This document shows positions 62,710 through 64,000 of a DNA stretch of 64,000 nucleotides, piece by piece. Every line of letters starts with the position of its first letter. Position 1 is the first letter of the stretch. The stretch comes from Saprospiraceae bacterium. GTDB lineage: Bacteria; Bacteroidota; Bacteroidia; Chitinophagales; Saprospiraceae. A model generated the notes under the pieces. The model was not told where the DNA came from and ran no database searches. It saw only the letters and a program-made list of their open reading frames with translations. The position numbers and the translations under genes are program-made. Location of the stretch: NCBI GenBank assembly GCA_020628095.1, contig JAHDFP010000004.1, forward strand, positions 124,001 through 188,000, given 5' to 3'.

Positions 62710-64000
62710 ATGAGTGTAGCCGTTGGATTTTTCATTTTGTTTATACTACTTATTTGCTCAGCACTTGTCTCGGGTTCTGAGGTTGCCTTCTTTTCGCTGT
62801 CACCCACAGATGTTGAAACTCTTAAAAAATCCACAACTGGTGCAAGCAAACGCATAATAAGATTAAGAGACAAGCCAAGAAAACTATTGGCGACCATACT
62901 TATCAGTAATAACTTCATCAATATTGCCATCGTCATACTATCAGATTACCTGATAAGCCATTTACTCGGTGATGAGCGTATACTTGCAATGGGTGAGTAT
63001 TTTTCTTCCGTCCTGCCTGGTGGATTCGAAGCCGAATCCATAGGAAAGTTGTGTAACTTTTTGATTACTATCGTCGGGGTTACCTTCTTGCTTGTTCTTT
63101 TTGGAGAGGTCGCTCCTAAGATATATGCCAAACTGAATAATGTACGTTTTGCTCATTTCATGGCACGACCTATGGTTCTTCTTTCTGGCCTATTCAGACC
63201 TCTCAGTTCCGTTTTGGTCAATTGGAGTAGTAAAATGGAGTCGCGATTTATTTTCAAGCGGTCAGGTATAGACGACGATAGTAAAGAGGAGCTAGACAAG
63301 GCCATACAACTCGCTGTCGATAGCGACGAAGAAGAGGCAGGTTTCCTAAGGGGAATAATTAAGTTCGGTAATGTCTCAGCTAAACAGATAATGAAATCAC
63401 GTGTCGATGTTGTGGCCGTAGAGATCAACGAAACCTATGATAAGATCATTCAGATTATAAAAGAAAGTGGTTTTTCTAGAATACCTGTGTATAAGGAAGA
63501 CTTTGATGATGTCGTCGGGATACTCTATGTCAAAGACCTGCTTGGACAATCTGACAAAGAACCTGATTTCCCTTGGCAAGACTATATCCGAGCTAATGTC
63601 ATGTATGTTCCTGAGTCAAAAAAGATCGATGATATACTAAAAGACTTTCAGGCTAAAAAAATACACATGGCTATTGTCGTGGACGAGTTTGGTGGTAGTG
63701 CGGGTATACTGACTCTGGAGGATATCATGGAAGAAGTCATAGGAGAAATAAAAGACGAATTTGACGAAGACGAGGAAGTGGATTATGTCAAGATCAATGC
63801 GACCAATTACATTTTCGAAGGTAAAACTCTGCTCCATGACGCCGCAAGGATTATAGGAGAGGAGAAAAATGTATTCGATGCTTATAAGCAAGACGCCGAC
63901 TCCTTAGCTGGTCTATTGCTCAACAATCTGGGACAAATTCCAAAGAAGGATCGCGAAATATCCTTGAGTCATTTTAAGTTTAAAATAGTATCTGTGACTA
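62710..64000 (+). CDS. gldE: Gliding-motility-associated protein GldE (CNNM/CorC-type), cut by window end
   Basis: The frame is open from the ATG at 62710 to the right edge: 430 codons, no stop. A CNNM transmembrane domain (about residues 1-190, four hydrophobic segments; VSGSEVAFFSLSPTDVETL, LISNNFINIAIVIL, LFGEVAPKIYAKLN) is followed by paired CBS domains (about 215-345; MKSRVDVVAV, SGFSRIPVYKEDFDDVVGILYVKDLL, MAIVVDEFGGSAGILTLEDIMEEVIGEI). A CorC-HlyC transporter-associated domain is beginning at the edge. Domain order alone would also fit other hemolysin-like magnesium/cobalt proteins. The position right after mutY-ssb makes GldE the best call, and gldD would be expected next. Confidence 0.85.
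   Translation, partial: MSVAVGFFILFILLICSALVSGSEVAFFSLSPTDVETLKKSTTGASKRIIRLRDKPRKLLATILISNNFINIAIVILSDYLISHLLGDERILAMGEYFSSVLPGGFEAESIGKLCNFLITIVGVTFLLVLFGEVAPKIYAKLNNVRFAHFMARPMVLLSGLFRPLSSVLVNWSSKMESRFIFKRSGIDDDSKEELDKAIQLAVDSDEEEAGFLRGIIKFGNVSAKQIMKSRVDVVAVEINETYDKIIQIIKESGFSRIPVYKEDFDDVVGILYVKDLLGQSDKEPDFPWQDYIRANVMYVPESKKIDDILKDFQAKKIHMAIVVDEFGGSAGILTLEDIMEEVIGEIKDEFDEDEEVDYVKINATNYIFEGKTLLHDAARIIGEEKNVFDAYKQDADSLAGLLLNNLGQIPKKDREISLSHFKFKIVSVT

Noticed and set aside
1-64000. CRISPR arrays, insertion sequences, prophage, tRNA or rRNA genes
   Set aside because: I found no regularly spaced direct repeats, transposase or integrase frames, or tRNA-like sequence in the intergenic gaps by eye; a tRNAscan or repeat search was not possible.

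Overview
The window looks like core chromosome of a member of the phylum Bacteroidota, most likely Saprospiria/Lewinella-like. Five lines of evidence support this. (1) There are gliding/type IX secretion (T9SS) genes: gldH, gldE, a secreted protein with a Por/T9SS C-terminal sorting domain, and a TPR-PD40-OmpA protein. (2) There is a dockerin-like extracellular protein of a kind I associate with Saprospiria. (3) Several promoters fit the Bacteroidota pattern of a TTTG-like box, about 19-23 bases, then TAnnTTTG. (4) Shine-Dalgarno motifs are essentially absent. (5) The order mutY-ssb-gldE is the gliding-locus synteny known from Flavobacterium. Base composition looks moderately AT-rich and even throughout. 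I see no insertion sequence, prophage, integrase, CRISPR array, tRNA or rRNA. No stretch longer than about 210 bases lacks a gene.

Layout. 1-3 kb: the end of rplM, then rpsI-rpsB-tsf-pyrH on the plus strand. 3-6.5 kb, minus strand: recA, an outer-membrane protein, a LysM glucosaminidase and methylmalonyl-CoA epimerase. 6.6-8.8 kb: a histidine kinase/response regulator pair resembling RprX/RprY. 8.9-16.5 kb, minus strand: thiL, a pseudouridine synthase and a 42-residue membrane peptide, then the ydbS/ydbT PH-domain pair, mfd and a 51-residue membrane peptide. 16.6-23 kb: mevalonate kinase (plus), then a TPR-PD40-OmpA envelope protein, a 2-oxoacid dehydrogenase E2, cinA and birA (minus). 23-25.5 kb: rsfS and ftsH (plus). 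25.6-35.6 kb, minus strand: an apparent clpB-hutH-lipoprotein operon and a tightly overlapping secA-SPOR-rodA operon. 35.8-38 kb: an ALDH7-type dehydrogenase and a small barrel protein. 38-48 kb, minus strand: grpE-dnaJ-gldH, a TlpA-like thioredoxin, a TonB-receptor-like barrel, the dockerin-like protein and sdhCAB. 48-52.4 kb, minus strand: an efflux operon (adaptor, ABC permease, TolC). 52.6-55.4 kb, plus strand: an unrecognised conserved-looking protein, a VanY-like lipoprotein and a peroxiredoxin-like protein. 55.4-58 kb, minus strand: the T9SS cargo protein and an MtfA-like protein lacking its zinc motif. 58-64 kb, plus strand: tgt, an LptF/LptG-type permease, an ECF sigma factor, mutY, ssb and the start of gldE.

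Most genes serve housekeeping roles: translation, DNA repair, protein quality control, secretion, the TCA cycle/respiration and envelope assembly. The region does not contain an obvious new multi-gene defence or biosynthetic system. The points most worth checking are: a candidate small RNA of about 57 nt with its own promoter and terminator near 10.86 kb; a Tgt whose zinc cysteines are all serine; an MtfA homologue without its HExxH motif; the clpB-hutH pairing; an ABC permease operon lacking an ATPase; and several inverted repeats at promoters and gene ends.
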